Shown: positions 52,324-61,537 of the stretch, one piece after another | Numbering within the stretch: position 1 is the first letter of the stretch | How the letters are laid out: every line of letters begins with the position of its first letter | Origin: Duganella sp. Root336D2 | GTDB taxonomy: Bacteria; Pseudomonadota; Gammaproteobacteria; Burkholderiales; Burkholderiaceae_D | Direction of reading: 5' to 3' | Length of the DNA: 64,000 bases | NCBI RefSeq assembly: GCF_001425005.1 | Contig: NZ_LMDB01000001.1 | Location: forward strand, 640,339 to 704,338 | Program-made: the position numbers and the translations under genes | The notes under the pieces: generated by a model | The model's database searches: none | What the model saw: the letters and a program-made list of their open reading frames with translations, nothing else | What the model was told of the DNA's origin: nothing

Positions 52324-53151
52324 ATGACTGTATTACGACGTTCCGTACTGCTGGCCGCGCTGGCCGCACTGACCCTCGCTGGCGGCACCGCAGCCGCCAA
52401 AGACCCGAAGCAACTTGTGATCGGCACCAGCGCCGGTCCCTATGCCGACCAGATCAAGCTTGGCATCAAACCCATCCTCGAAAAGCAGGGCTACCAGGTC
52501 ACACTGGTGGAGTTCAACGACTATGTGCAGCCGAATATTGCGCTGGCCGAGGGTTCGCTGGATGCCAACGTATTCCAGCACATCGTCTACCTGAACAAGT
52601 TTGCGGCCGAACATAAGCTCGCCCTGTCGCCGCTGGTTACCATCCCGACCGCGCCGATCGCCATCTACAGCAGGAAGCACAAGGCGTTGACCGAAGTCCG
52701 CGACGGCAGCACCGTAGCCCTGCCCAACGATCCAACCAACCAGGCACGCGCCCTGGTGCTGCTGGAGCAGCTTGGCTGGCTCAAGTTGAAGGCAGGCGTC
52801 GATCCTCTGCGGGCCTCCGAGCGTGACGTTGCACAGAACCTGAAGAAGGTCAGGCTGCTGCCGCTGGAAGCGGCCCAGCTTCCGCGCTCGCTGCAGGATG
52901 CCGACTATTCCTTCATCAACGGCAACTACGCCTTGGCGTCGGGCCTCAAATTGAACGAAGCCCTGATTACTGAAAAGATTTCGCCCAACTACGTGAACCT
53001 GGTCGCGGTCCGCACCGCCGACAAGGACAAACAGTTTGCGCGCGATATCGAAGCTGCCTACAAGTCGAAGGAATTCCTTGCCGTGACCAATAAGCATTTC
53101 CGGGACTACGCCAAGACCGACTACCAGCTCGCCCTGGAAAAGGCGCAGTAG
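52324..53151 (+). CDS. MetQ/NlpA-like substrate-binding protein
   Basis: A 275-residue binding protein: signal peptide MTVLRRSVLLAALAALTLAG, then KQLVIGTSAGPYADQIKLGI, VEFNDYVQPNIALAEGSLDA and VFQHIVYLNKFAAEH, all MetQ-like. Classical MetQ is a lipoprotein; here the signal region has no Cys, so it should be soluble in the periplasm. The ATG at 52324 follows AAGGAG; a GTG six bases upstream overlaps that site and is unlikely to be used. Confidence 0.9.
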   Translation: MTVLRRSVLLAALAALTLAGGTAAAKDPKQLVIGTSAGPYADQIKLGIKPILEKQGYQVTLVEFNDYVQPNIALAEGSLDANVFQHIVYLNKFAAEHKLALSPLVTIPTAPIAIYSRKHKALTEVRDGSTVALPNDPTNQARALVLLEQLGWLKLKAGVDPLRASERDVAQNLKKVRLLPLEAAQLPRSLQDADYSFINGNYALASGLKLNEALITEKISPNYVNLVAVRTADKDKQFARDIEAAYKSKEFLAVTNKHFRDYAKTDYQLALEKAQ

Positions 53152-53155
53152 CACG

Positions 53156-54544
53156 ATGACCAGGAAAATCCGCTTCAACGCCTTCCAGATGAACACGGCC
53201 GGGCACCAGTCGCCCGGACTGTGGCGGCACCCGCGCGACAACAGCCACCGCTATACCGACCCGCAGTATTGGACCGAGTTGGCGCAGCTGCTGGAGCGCG
53301 GCCTGTTCGACGCCGTATTCCTGGCCGACGTACTGGGCGTGTACGACGTCTACAAGCAAAGCCACGAGACGGCCCTGGCGCGCGGCGTGCAGGTGCCGCT
53401 CAACGACCCACTGGCCCTGGTTCCCGTCATGGCAAGCGTCACCGAACACCTTGGCTTTGGCGTGACGGCCGCCCTCACCTATGAACATCCCTACACATTC
53501 GCCCGTCGCCTGTCGACGCTGGACCACCTGACCAAGGGCCGCATCGGCTGGAACATCGTCACCGGCTACCTCGACAGCGCGGCGCGCAACCTCGGCCGGC
53601 AACGCCAGCTGGCGCACGACGAGCGCTACGACCTTGCCGACGAATACCTGGAGGTGGTCTACAAATTATGGGAAAAGAGCTGGGAGGACGGCGCTGTGCT
53701 GCGCGACAAGGCTGGCGGCATCTATACCGACCCGCGCCGCGTGCATCCCATCGGGCATGAGGGCCGCTATTACAGCGTTCCCGGCATCCACCTCAGCGAA
53801 CCGTCGCCGCAACGCACTCCCTTCCTGTACCAGGCCGGCAGTTCGCCGCGCGGCAACGTGTTTGCCGGACGCCATGCCGAAGCAGCTTTCGTCAGCGGCC
53901 CGGGCAAAGGCGTGGTCAAAGGCTATGTCGACAAGCTGCGCGCCGCGACAGCCGCAGCCGGGCGCGACCCGGCTGGCTTGCTGGTGTATGGACAAGCGCT
54001 GATTATCACCGCAGCGAGCAGCCAGCAGGCACGCGAGCGGCATGCCGAGTACCTAGAGCATGTCGACATTGAAGCCGCCCTGGCCCTGCTATCGGGCTGG
54101 ACCGGCGTCGACTTCAGCCGGGTGCCGCTGGACGCGACGATCGATTACATCGATTCCGATGCCGGCCGTTCGGCGCTCGCCTCATTTACCAGCGCCGATC
54201 CCGACCGCCAATGGACGGTACGCGACGCCGCCCGCTTCATCGGCCTGGGCGGGCGCGGCCCGGTGCTGGTTGGCGACGCCGGCGAGGTGGCCGACCAGTT
54301 GGAAGACTGGGTCGACAGCACCGGTATCGATGGCTTCAACCTGGCCTTTGCCGTCGCCCATGAATCGATGCGCGACGTGGTTGATTACATCGTGCCCGAA
54401 CTGCAGCGCCGCGGCCGCTACCGAGCGGCCTACACGCCAGGCACCTTGCGCCACAAGCTGGCAGGCCACGGCCCGCGCCTGGCCGCCAGCCACCCCGGCA
54501 CCCAAGTTGCCATTTCCACCCTGTCAGCCGAGGAAGCACCATGA
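53156..54544 (+). CDS. NtaA/SnaA/DszA-family FMNH2-dependent monooxygenase
   Basis: A 462-residue luciferase-like monooxygenase of the NtaA/DszA group: KIRFNAFQMNTAGHQSPGLW, FDAVFLADVLGVYDVYKQS, TYEHPYTFARRLSTLDHLTK and GRIGWNIVTGYLDSAARNLG. Such enzymes oxidise amines, sulfones or dibenzothiophene-type substrates with reduced flavin. In this operon an organosulfur compound is likely. No flavin reductase is in the operon, so SsuE is the probable electron source. It overlaps the following binding-protein gene (ATGA). Confidence 0.9.
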   Translation: MTRKIRFNAFQMNTAGHQSPGLWRHPRDNSHRYTDPQYWTELAQLLERGLFDAVFLADVLGVYDVYKQSHETALARGVQVPLNDPLALVPVMASVTEHLGFGVTAALTYEHPYTFARRLSTLDHLTKGRIGWNIVTGYLDSAARNLGRQRQLAHDERYDLADEYLEVVYKLWEKSWEDGAVLRDKAGGIYTDPRRVHPIGHEGRYYSVPGIHLSEPSPQRTPFLYQAGSSPRGNVFAGRHAEAAFVSGPGKGVVKGYVDKLRAATAAAGRDPAGLLVYGQALIITAASSQQARERHAEYLEHVDIEAALALLSGWTGVDFSRVPLDATIDYIDSDAGRSALASFTSADPDRQWTVRDAARFIGLGGRGPVLVGDAGEVADQLEDWVDSTGIDGFNLAFAVAHESMRDVVDYIVPELQRRGRYRAAYTPGTLRHKLAGHGPRLAASHPGTQVAISTLSAEEAP

Positions 54545-55524
54545 AACGCAGGACCCTGTTGCAAGCCGCTGCCGCCAGTGCGGCCCTGAATGTCGTACCG
54601 CGTTTTGCGCACGCGGCCGCGCCGCTCAAGGAACTGCGGCTCGATTACGCCTATTACTCGCCAGCCAGCCTGGTACTACGCCGCTTCGGTTGGCTCGAGC
54701 AGGACTTCGCGGCCAGCGGCACGCAAGTCAAATGGGTGCTCAGCGCGGGCAGCAATCGCGCACTCGAGTACCTGAATGCCAACAGCATCGATATCGGCTC
54801 GAGCGCGGGGCTTGCGGCCCTGCTGGCAAAAGCAAACGGCAACCCTATCCGCACGCCCTACATCTTCTCGCGCCCGGAATGGACTGCGCTGGTGGTGAGC
54901 AAGGATTCCCCGATCCGCAACCTGGCCGACCTGAAAGGCAAGAAGGTCGCAGCGACCAAGGGTACCGATCCCTACCTCTTCCTGCTGCGCGCCCTCCATT
55001 CGGTCAAGCTGCAGCGCAGCGACATCGAGCACGTCTCGCTGCAGCACGCTGATGGCCGCGCGGCGCTCGAGCAGGGCAAGGTGGATGCCTGGGCGGGGCT
55101 GGACCCGCATATGGCGGCCAGCGAGCTGGAAGGCGGGTCGCGCCTCCTTTACCGCAATATAAGCTTCAATACTTACGGCTTCCTCAATGTGCGGGAAGAG
55201 TTTTTGGCCAGCCAGCCGGGTGCTGTCAGCCGCGTGATCCAGGGCTATGAGAAGGCACGTGGCTGGATTCGCGCCAACCCGGGCGAAGCAGCGCGCATCC
55301 TGTCAGAAGAGGCCAAGGTTTCGCTGCCGATAGCGCTATTGCAGCTCAAGCTGCGCACCGACTTCTCCACCCCGCAACCATCCAGCGAGCATGTCAAGGC
55401 CTTGCAGGCAGCGGCGCCGATCCTGCTGGAGGAAGCGCTGGTCAAGCCCGGTAGCGACTTGCCGCGCCTGATCGCGGAGCTGGTCGATACCCGCTTCGCC
55501 CAAGCACTGACCGCACGCTTATGA
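54541..55524 (+). CDS. SsuA-like sulfonate-type binding protein, second copy
   Basis: A 327-residue binding protein with a Tat/Sec-like signal (MKRRTLLQAAAASAALNVVP) and KELRLDYAYYSPASLVLRRF, NANSIDIGSSAGLAALLAKA and VDAWAGLDPHMAASELEGGS. It is clearly diverged from the ssuA at 47979 and likely has a different ligand, perhaps the substrate of the monooxygenase it is translationally coupled to. Confidence 0.9.
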   Translation: MKRRTLLQAAAASAALNVVPRFAHAAAPLKELRLDYAYYSPASLVLRRFGWLEQDFAASGTQVKWVLSAGSNRALEYLNANSIDIGSSAGLAALLAKANGNPIRTPYIFSRPEWTALVVSKDSPIRNLADLKGKKVAATKGTDPYLFLLRALHSVKLQRSDIEHVSLQHADGRAALEQGKVDAWAGLDPHMAASELEGGSRLLYRNISFNTYGFLNVREEFLASQPGAVSRVIQGYEKARGWIRANPGEAARILSEEAKVSLPIALLQLKLRTDFSTPQPSSEHVKALQAAAPILLEEALVKPGSDLPRLIAELVDTRFAQALTARL

Positions 55525-56381
55525 GCGACCAGGCAGCAATCCACCTCGGCCAAGGTGGCTCCCACGCGGGCCAAGCGACCGAAGGCGGCCCGCCCCTGCC
55601 CGCCCGCCGCCGGCCCCTCCCAGGCCCGCTGCTTGGCCTGCTGCTGCCGGCCACACTGCTGGCCTGCGCCGAACTGGCAGTGCGCACAGGCATCCTGGCG
55701 CCAAACCTGCTTCCGCCGCCAAGCGCCATCCTGGAGACCATTGCGGAGCTGGCGCAGCGCGGGCTGGCTGGCCACGTCGCCGCCAGCGCGGCCAGGGTGG
55801 CCATCGGCTTCGCGGCCGGCGCCCTGGCCGCGATCCTGCTCGGCGCTGCCACCGCATTGCACCGGCCAAGCCACGCCATTTTCGACCCGACGGTGCAGGC
55901 CCTGCGCGCCATTCCTTCGCTCGCCTGGGTGCCGTTGCTGCTGCTCTGGCTTGGCATCGACGAGGCGCCGAAACTGGTGTTGATTGCCATCGGCGCCTTT
56001 TTCCCAGTCTACATGGGCGTCGGCGCCGGCATCCGCGGCGTGGACCGCAAGCTGGTTGAAGTGGCACGGCTGTACCGCCTGTCACCCTCGCAACAGGCAA
56101 GGCAGGTGCTGCTTCCTGCCGCCTTGCCTGCCATCCTGACCGGCCTGCGCAATGGCCTGGGCCTGGCCTGGATGTTCATGGTGGCGGCAGAATTGATCGC
56201 TGCAAGCATGGGCCTGGGCTACCTCCTTAGCGACGGCCGCGAAACCGGCCGCGCCGACATCATGCTGGCAGCCATCCTGCTGCTTGCCATACTTGGAAAG
56301 GCCAGCGACAGCTTGATGCTCCGCCTCGAACAAAGCCTGCTCGCCTGGCGCGACAGTTTTGAAAGCCCCAGCCATGCTTGA
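55521..56381 (+). CDS. SsuC-like ABC permease, second copy
   Basis: A 286-residue permease with about six membrane segments and the coupling region EVARLYRLSPSQQARQVLLP. A 30-residue Gly/Pro-rich cytoplasmic N-terminus precedes the first membrane helix. PSLAWVPLLLLWLGIDEAPK is the SsuC-type signature. It overlaps both neighbours (ATGA upstream, ATGCTTGA downstream). Confidence 0.9.
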   Translation: MSDQAAIHLGQGGSHAGQATEGGPPLPARRRPLPGPLLGLLLPATLLACAELAVRTGILAPNLLPPPSAILETIAELAQRGLAGHVAASAARVAIGFAAGALAAILLGAATALHRPSHAIFDPTVQALRAIPSLAWVPLLLLWLGIDEAPKLVLIAIGAFFPVYMGVGAGIRGVDRKLVEVARLYRLSPSQQARQVLLPAALPAILTGLRNGLGLAWMFMVAAELIAASMGLGYLLSDGRETGRADIMLAAILLLAILGKASDSLMLRLEQSLLAWRDSFESPSHA

Positions 56382-57102
56382 TATCCGCATCGACAGCAAA
56401 TCTTACGGCGACCAGCAAGTGCTGGGACCCTTGCAGCTTCAATTGAAACAGGGCGAAGTCGTCAGCCTGCTGGGCGCCAGCGGCAGCGGCAAAAGCACCC
56501 TGCTCTCTATCCTTGCTGGACTGGATCGGGAATGGCGCGGCAGCTTGCAACTGAACGGCGCCCCCTTGCAGGGCGTGCACCCGGCCATCAGCCTGGTATT
56601 CCAGGAGCCGCGCCTGTTCCCTTGGCTGACGGTAGCCGAGAACCTGCGTTTCGGTCTGCCCTCCGCGGACGATTGCGGCTGCGAACTTGAATTGCTGCTG
56701 GCAGAAACCGGCTTGCAAGGCCTGGGCCGGCGCCTGCCCAAGCAGCTATCAGGCGGCCAGGCCCAGCGTGCAGCCATCGCGCGCGGCCTGATGCGCCGCC
56801 CGCGCTTGCTGCTGCTGGACGAGCCGTTTTCGGCCGTTGACGCGTTCACCAGGATGAAATTGCAGGACCTCCTGCTGCGCATCGCAGCCCACCACCACCT
56901 GACGATCCTGCAGGTCACCCACGATATCGACGAAGCGCTCTACTTGAGCGACCGCATCCTGGTCCTGCCGGGCGGCGGCGGCCCACTGCGCGGGGAGTTC
57001 CGCCTTCCACCGGCCAGGCCGCGCAGCCGCGGCGACGCCAGCCTGCAGCCGCTGAAGCACCGCATCCTCGAGCTGCTGAACCTTGCAGAGCAAGCGGATT
57101 AG
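56374..57102 (+). CDS. SsuB-like ABC ATP-binding protein, second copy
   Basis: A 242-residue ATPase with Walker A GASGSGKSTLLSILAGLDRE, FQEPRLFPWLTVAENLRFGL, signature QLSGGQAQRAAIARGLMRRP, Walker B LLLLDEPFSAVDA and switch LQVTHDIDEALYLSD. The ATG at 56374 overlaps the permease stop; a TTG at 56359 is less likely. Last gene of the operon that begins at 49659; it meets the minus-strand acetyltransferase gene with a 4-base overlap. Confidence 0.92.
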   Translation: MLDIRIDSKSYGDQQVLGPLQLQLKQGEVVSLLGASGSGKSTLLSILAGLDREWRGSLQLNGAPLQGVHPAISLVFQEPRLFPWLTVAENLRFGLPSADDCGCELELLLAETGLQGLGRRLPKQLSGGQAQRAAIARGLMRRPRLLLLDEPFSAVDAFTRMKLQDLLLRIAAHHHLTILQVTHDIDEALYLSDRILVLPGGGGPLRGEFRLPPARPRSRGDASLQPLKHRILELLNLAEQAD

Positions 57103-58016
57103 TCGCTGCGCATCTGGGCCTGGGAGACATTGCTGTTCGGCGCTACGCTCTGGGTCAGCCAGACATTGCCGCCGACGGTGGAACCGGCGCCGATGGTGAT
57201 CCGGCCCAGCACTGTCGCGCCGGCATAGATCACGACATCGTCTTCCACAATCGGATGGCGCGGCGTCCCTTTGATCAACTGCCCGGATTCGTCGGCCGGG
57301 AAGCGTTTGGCGCCAAGTGTGACATGCTGGTACAGGCGCACGCGCTCGCCAATGATGGTGGTTTCGCCGATCACGACGCCGGTGCCATGGTCGATGAAGA
57401 AGCTGGCGCCGATTTGCGCCGCCGGGTGGATGTCGATGCCGGTGCGCGAGTGGGCGATGTCGCTGACAATGCGCGCGATGAAGGGGGCGCCGAGCTTGTG
57501 CAGGCTATGCGCCAGGCGGTAATGCAGAATGGCGACCATGCCCGGGTAGCACAGCAGGATTTCCGCAATCGAGGTGGCCGCAGGATCGCCGGCATAGGCG
57601 GCCTGCACGTCCGACACGACCAGCGCGCGGATCTGCGGCAATGAGGCAGCGAACGCCCGCGTAATGCCCTGCGCAGTGGCGATCTGCGCCTCCTCGGTCT
57701 CCGCCACCGCGGCGCCGAACTGCAGGCCGCGCCGAACCTGTTCATGCAGGCGGTCCAGCGTGGTATTCAGCGTATCGCCGACGAAATAGTCGATGCTCTC
57801 GTCGGTCAGGTTCGGGCGCCCGTAATGCGTGGGGAACAAGGCCGCCGACAAGCCTTCGAGGATTTGCACCAGCTCCGCGCGCGAAGGCAGCTCGCGCACC
57901 CTGCGCTGGTGTCGGATATTGTGGGTCGCTTCGCGCGACACGCGCAATTGGTTAACCACCTCGTCGAGGTCCCAACGCGCTGCGCCGCTCGAGGCGCCGT
58001 AAGAGTCGATAGCCAT
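57099..58016 (-). CDS. epsC: Serine O-acetyltransferase, EpsC-like
   Basis: A 305-residue enzyme that makes O-acetylserine from serine and acetyl-CoA, the acceptor for sulfide in cysteine synthesis. An N-terminal helical region is followed by a left-handed beta-helix: GIDIHPAAQIGASFFIDHGT, GVVIGETTIIGERVRLYQHV and a C-terminal GSTVGGNVWLTQSVAPNSNV. The catalytic His/Asp region (FIDHGTG) is intact. The ATG at 58016 gives MAIDSYGASS; an upstream in-frame start (58070) would add a hydrophobic leader unusual for the family. It completes the sulfur region. Confidence 0.9.
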   Translation of the reverse strand: MAIDSYGASSGAARWDLDEVVNQLRVSREATHNIRHQRRVRELPSRAELVQILEGLSAALFPTHYGRPNLTDESIDYFVGDTLNTTLDRLHEQVRRGLQFGAAVAETEEAQIATAQGITRAFAASLPQIRALVVSDVQAAYAGDPAATSIAEILLCYPGMVAILHYRLAHSLHKLGAPFIARIVSDIAHSRTGIDIHPAAQIGASFFIDHGTGVVIGETTIIGERVRLYQHVTLGAKRFPADESGQLIKGTPRHPIVEDDVVIYAGATVLGRITIGAGSTVGGNVWLTQSVAPNSNVSQAQMRSD

Positions 58017-58142
58017 AAGGCACAAGAATATCGAAATTACATTAAGAAGCGAAAGAAACTGTTTGCACAAGCTTATGCTTTCCAGTCATAAGCAGATAGT
58101 TCGGGATTCCCTTAAAATAGCGCGCTCACTCTCGGGCACCAC

Positions 58143-59345
58143 ATGAAGAACATCCTGCTTACCCTGCTGCTTGCCGGCCTGACCATGGTCGGCCCGCTGG
58201 CAATCGACACCTATTTGCCGTCTTTCCCGGCGATTGCTCAGACTTTCAACGCCAGCCCGATGGCGATCCAGCAGACCCTGAGCCTGTTCCTGTTCACTTT
58301 CGCCTTCATGATGCTGTTCTACGGCACCCTGTCGGACAGCTTTGGCCGCCGCCCGGTCATCCTCTGGTCCCTGGTGCTGTACGTCCTGGCTTCGCTGGGG
58401 GGCGCCCTGGCCGGTTCGTTCGGCTTCCTGCTCGGGGCCCGCATCCTGCAAGGCCTGGCTTCCGGAGCCGGCTCGGTGATCGGCCGCGCCATCGTGCAAG
58501 ACCGCTTTGAGGGCATGGCAGCCCAGAAAATGCTGGGCAACATCATGATGGTGTTCGGCCTGGCGCCAGCCATTGCTCCCGTGCTGGGCGGCTGGCTGCA
58601 GGTTTCCTTCGGCTGGCGCTCCATCTTCTGGTTCCTGACCGCCTTTGGCGTCCTGATGTGGGTTGCCGTCTGGCGCTGGCTGCCGGAAAGCCTGCCGCAG
58701 GAAAAGCGCCACCTGCTGCACCTGGGCGCCATCGCACGCAACTACTGGATGGTGCTGAAGCACCGCCAGTTCCTGCTGCTGTCGGTGTCGCTCGGGGCGG
58801 CCTTCGGCGGATTTGCCCTGTATATCGGCTCCGCCGCGTACTTCATCATGCACATCCTGAAGCTGCCGGAGACGGCCTTCGCCTGGCTGTTTATCCCCTT
58901 GATCAGCGGCCACGTGCTGGGCGCCACCGTAAGCGGCAAGCTGGCGCACCGCATGGCGCCGTCGACATTGATCAACCTGAGTTTCGGCCTGATGGCCATC
59001 GCTGCTGCGCTCAACGTGGGCTACAACTGGTTCTTCGCCGCGACCATTCCTTGGGCCGTATTGCCGCTTTTCCTGTTCTCGTTCTCACTGGCCCTGGCGA
59101 TGCCGCCATTGACCTTGGCCGGCATGAACCTGTTCCCGCAGAATAGCGGCCTGGCCGCGTCGATGCAGTCCTTCTTGCAGATGATGCTGTTTGCGCTGGT
59201 GTCAGGCCTGGTTGCGCCGCTGCTGTTCGACAGCGCGCTGCACCTGGCGCTCGGCCTGGTGGCATGCCTGGTGGTGAGCTATGCCACCTACCGCGGCGCC
59301 ACGCATGGCCAACATCAGGGCCAGGGGGCGGGCGTCACTTCCTGA
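58143..59345 (+). CDS. Bcr/CflA-family MFS multidrug transporter
   Basis: A 400-residue transporter with 12 predicted membrane segments. Family hallmarks are MVGPLAIDTYLPSFPAIAQ near the N-terminus, the motif A region YGTLSDSFGRRPVILWSL and GRAIVQDRFEG. Bcr/CflA proteins export drugs, and E. coli Bcr can also export cysteine, which may be relevant beside a sulfur region. TAAAAT (58113-58118) could be its -10. Its tail overlaps a small convergent gene by 31 bases. Confidence 0.92.
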   Translation: MKNILLTLLLAGLTMVGPLAIDTYLPSFPAIAQTFNASPMAIQQTLSLFLFTFAFMMLFYGTLSDSFGRRPVILWSLVLYVLASLGGALAGSFGFLLGARILQGLASGAGSVIGRAIVQDRFEGMAAQKMLGNIMMVFGLAPAIAPVLGGWLQVSFGWRSIFWFLTAFGVLMWVAVWRWLPESLPQEKRHLLHLGAIARNYWMVLKHRQFLLLSVSLGAAFGGFALYIGSAAYFIMHILKLPETAFAWLFIPLISGHVLGATVSGKLAHRMAPSTLINLSFGLMAIAAALNVGYNWFFAATIPWAVLPLFLFSFSLALAMPPLTLAGMNLFPQNSGLAASMQSFLQMMLFALVSGLVAPLLFDSALHLALGLVACLVVSYATYRGATHGQHQGQGAGVTS

Positions 59346-59572
59346 TATTGTGGGCCGCCCTGTTCCGGCTCGGGAGCTGGCTGGGGCTTCTCGTGGCCCA
59401 GCCTGAGGTTGGCGGGCAGGCCAAGGCCGAGGATTTCCTTCCTGCCCTCGACAAAATCGGAAGAGCTGAGCGGATGTTCGCTGTCCGGCCAGTTGGCAAT
59501 GGCCCAGTTCTGCACCTCGACAAACCGCTTCCACACTTCGGTGACAAATTTCCGCCTGGTTTCATCGTCCAT
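59315..59572 (-). CDS. Small acidic protein of unknown function (85 residues)
   Basis: An 85-residue protein beginning MDDETRRKFVTEVWKRFVEV, then QNWAIANWPDSEHPLSSSDF, with a Pro/Gln/Glu-rich tail. No signal or membrane segment. I believe it is real because GGAGG lies 6 bases before its ATG and the N-terminal half has a regular amphipathic helix. I do not recognise a family. It is convergent with the MFS gene, overlapping by 31 bases. Confidence 0.65.
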   Translation of the reverse strand: MDDETRRKFVTEVWKRFVEVQNWAIANWPDSEHPLSSSDFVEGRKEILGLGLPANLRLGHEKPQPAPEPEQGGPQYQEVTPAPWP

Positions 59573-59622
59573 TGGTGCCTCCGTTGGGTTTCCCCTACTC
59601 TACACCAGTGGCGGGAATGCTG

Positions 59623-60243
59623 TCACACAGGCTTGATCCGGTAGGCACAACGGCGTTCGCCAGCCAGGATGTGCTCCTCGCGCCGTACCTCGCAGCCGGG
59701 GCCCAGCACACGCTGGAACACCTCGAGTTCCGAGCGGCAGAAATTCTGGCATTCGCGGGCTGCGGCGCAGATCGGGCAATGGTTTTCGAGCAGAAGCAGC
59801 GTGCCGTCGTTTTGCGGCGCGACTTCGGCCATATACCCTTCCACGTCGCGCGCCAGGGCCAGGGCTTGCACCCGCTCCGGCAGCGTCGCACCGTCGCCGA
59901 TGGCCTCGCGGTAAAAGGCCTCGCTGGCCTGCTCGCGGGCCGTGATCAGCTTGTCCATGCCTTCTTCGCCAAACAAGGCGCGCACTTGCGTGATCAGTTG
60001 CAGCGTCAGGTCGGCGTGGCGATCCGGGAAGCGCGCATGGCCGGCGTCGGTCAGCAGCCAGCGGCGCGAAGGACGGCCTACTTTTTCAGCCACGTCCTCA
60101 AAGGTAACGAAGCCGCGCTCTTGCGCCGCTTCCAGGTGACGGCGCGCGCCCATCGACGTCAGGTCGAGCAATTCGGCCAGTTGCTGCGCCGTGCGCGGGC
60201 CGCGCGTCTTCAACAGGAACAGGATCTGGTCGGCAGTATTCAT
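59623..60243 (-). CDS. HTH regulator with C-terminal Cys cluster (SufR-like group)
   Basis: A 206-residue regulator: N-terminal winged HTH (MNTADQILFLLKTRGPRTAQ, TSMGARRHLEAAQERGFVTF), and a C-terminal domain with H155-C156-x2-C159-x5-C165-x3-C169 plus C184 and C199. This pattern (CPICAAARECQNFC, then HILAGERRCAYRI) suggests binding of an iron-sulfur cluster or a metal, as in SufR-related regulators; the cofactor is inferred. The ATG at 60243 overlaps the MFS stop (ATGA), so it is co-translated with the upstream transporter and likely controls it. A longer in-frame start would run antiparallel into the MFS gene. Confidence 0.82.
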   Translation of the reverse strand: MNTADQILFLLKTRGPRTAQQLAELLDLTSMGARRHLEAAQERGFVTFEDVAEKVGRPSRRWLLTDAGHARFPDRHADLTLQLITQVRALFGEEGMDKLITAREQASEAFYREAIGDGATLPERVQALALARDVEGYMAEVAPQNDGTLLLLENHCPICAAARECQNFCRSELEVFQRVLGPGCEVRREEHILAGERRCAYRIKPV

Positions 60244-61481
60244 GCGCCGGCTCCTTCCGTGCGCGCCGCGGCACGCGGTAGGGGCGGCGCTGCCAGTTCG
60301 CAGCGCCAACCGCGCAGGCGCCAGCCAGCCCACGCCGCGAGCACGGCGCCAAGCAGCAGGATCAGGCGCGTATCGACCAGCGCCAGGACCGAGCCAATTG
60401 TCGCCATCACGATATTCGCGAAGCAGAACGTCATCGACAGCAAGCCCATGACGGAGCCCTGCCCGTGTGCCGCAAAGCGGTCCGCCGCCCACGACTGCAC
60501 CGTCGCGTTATAGAAGGCATTGGGCAGCCCGAACAGGCAAATCGCCACCATGCCGATCCACAGGTTGCCCAGGGCGACGCCAGCCACCGCGGCCGCCAAT
60601 GCGAAAGCGAGCCAGCTGGCACGGTGCAGCGGTTCCATGCTGCTCGGCCGGCCGGCAATGATGGCCGCCAGCGTCATGATTGCGCACATCGCCATATTGA
60701 TGGTTGCAATCCCGCGCGCATCGTAGCCGCCCTGCTCCACCAGCCACAGTGGATAATATTCGTAAAAGCCGGTGATGCCGCAGGTCAGCGCCAACTGCAC
60801 GATGAACAGGGTACGCAACTCCGGGAAGCGCAGCAGGTTCATGGCGTGGTGCGAGCGCGCCACCTGCCACCAGGATGCGCCATCGCTTGGGACCTTGGCT
60901 GCCCGCGGCACCGTGATCGCCACCAGCGCTGCAGCCAGCATGAGCGCTGCCACCGCCACCCAGAACGGCACCGTGATGCCAAAGCCCAGCGTGAAGCCAG
61001 CCAGCACCGGGCCCACCAGCCAGCCAAGGTGCAGCGAACCATTCACCAGCGACAGCGCGCGCAGGCGCTGCGGGCCTTCCCGCTTTTCTGCCACCAGGGC
61101 ACGCGCCACGGCGCCGTTGCCTTCCAGCAGGCCAGTGCCAAAGCGGGCCAGGATAAACAAGGGATAAGACTGCATCACCAGCGCGAGTGCAGTCAGCGCA
61201 TGGCCGGCAGCGGCGCCAAGGGCAGTCGCCAGCAGGATGGGGCGGCGTCCATAGCGGTCGGACATGGGTCCCAGCAACGCCGAGCCGATCACCAGGCCAA
61301 TCGGGTTCACCGTCAGCGCAATGCCGAACAACAGCTTGGGCGGCAGGCCGAGGAAATTATTCAGGGAATTGTGTGCTTCGGCAGCAAACAGCGGCGGAAG
61401 GATCGGGTATGGCAGCGAAGCGCCCGTAGTGGACAGCAGGCCAAGCAGGCAGGTAGCCGCGATGAGGAGGACATTGTTCAT
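60240..61481 (-). CDS. MFS transporter
   Basis: A 413-residue, 12-helix transporter of the drug/metabolite type. It contains GLVIGSALLGPMSDRYGRRP (motif A) and RFGTGLLEGNGAVARALVAE. I use the ATG at 61481 (MNNVLLIAATCLLGLLSTTG), preceded by GGTGGGC; TTG and GTG codons just upstream are also in frame. It is the first gene of a two-gene operon with the cysteine-rich regulator. Substrate is unknown. Confidence 0.88.
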   Translation of the reverse strand: MNNVLLIAATCLLGLLSTTGASLPYPILPPLFAAEAHNSLNNFLGLPPKLLFGIALTVNPIGLVIGSALLGPMSDRYGRRPILLATALGAAAGHALTALALVMQSYPLFILARFGTGLLEGNGAVARALVAEKREGPQRLRALSLVNGSLHLGWLVGPVLAGFTLGFGITVPFWVAVAALMLAAALVAITVPRAAKVPSDGASWWQVARSHHAMNLLRFPELRTLFIVQLALTCGITGFYEYYPLWLVEQGGYDARGIATINMAMCAIMTLAAIIAGRPSSMEPLHRASWLAFALAAAVAGVALGNLWIGMVAICLFGLPNAFYNATVQSWAADRFAAHGQGSVMGLLSMTFCFANIVMATIGSVLALVDTRLILLLGAVLAAWAGWRLRGWRCELAAPPLPRAAARTEGAGA

Positions 61482-61537
61482 GCCCACCAATATACGCAGG
61501 CCTCGACAATAAGTAAACTAAAAACCTTACTTATTAT

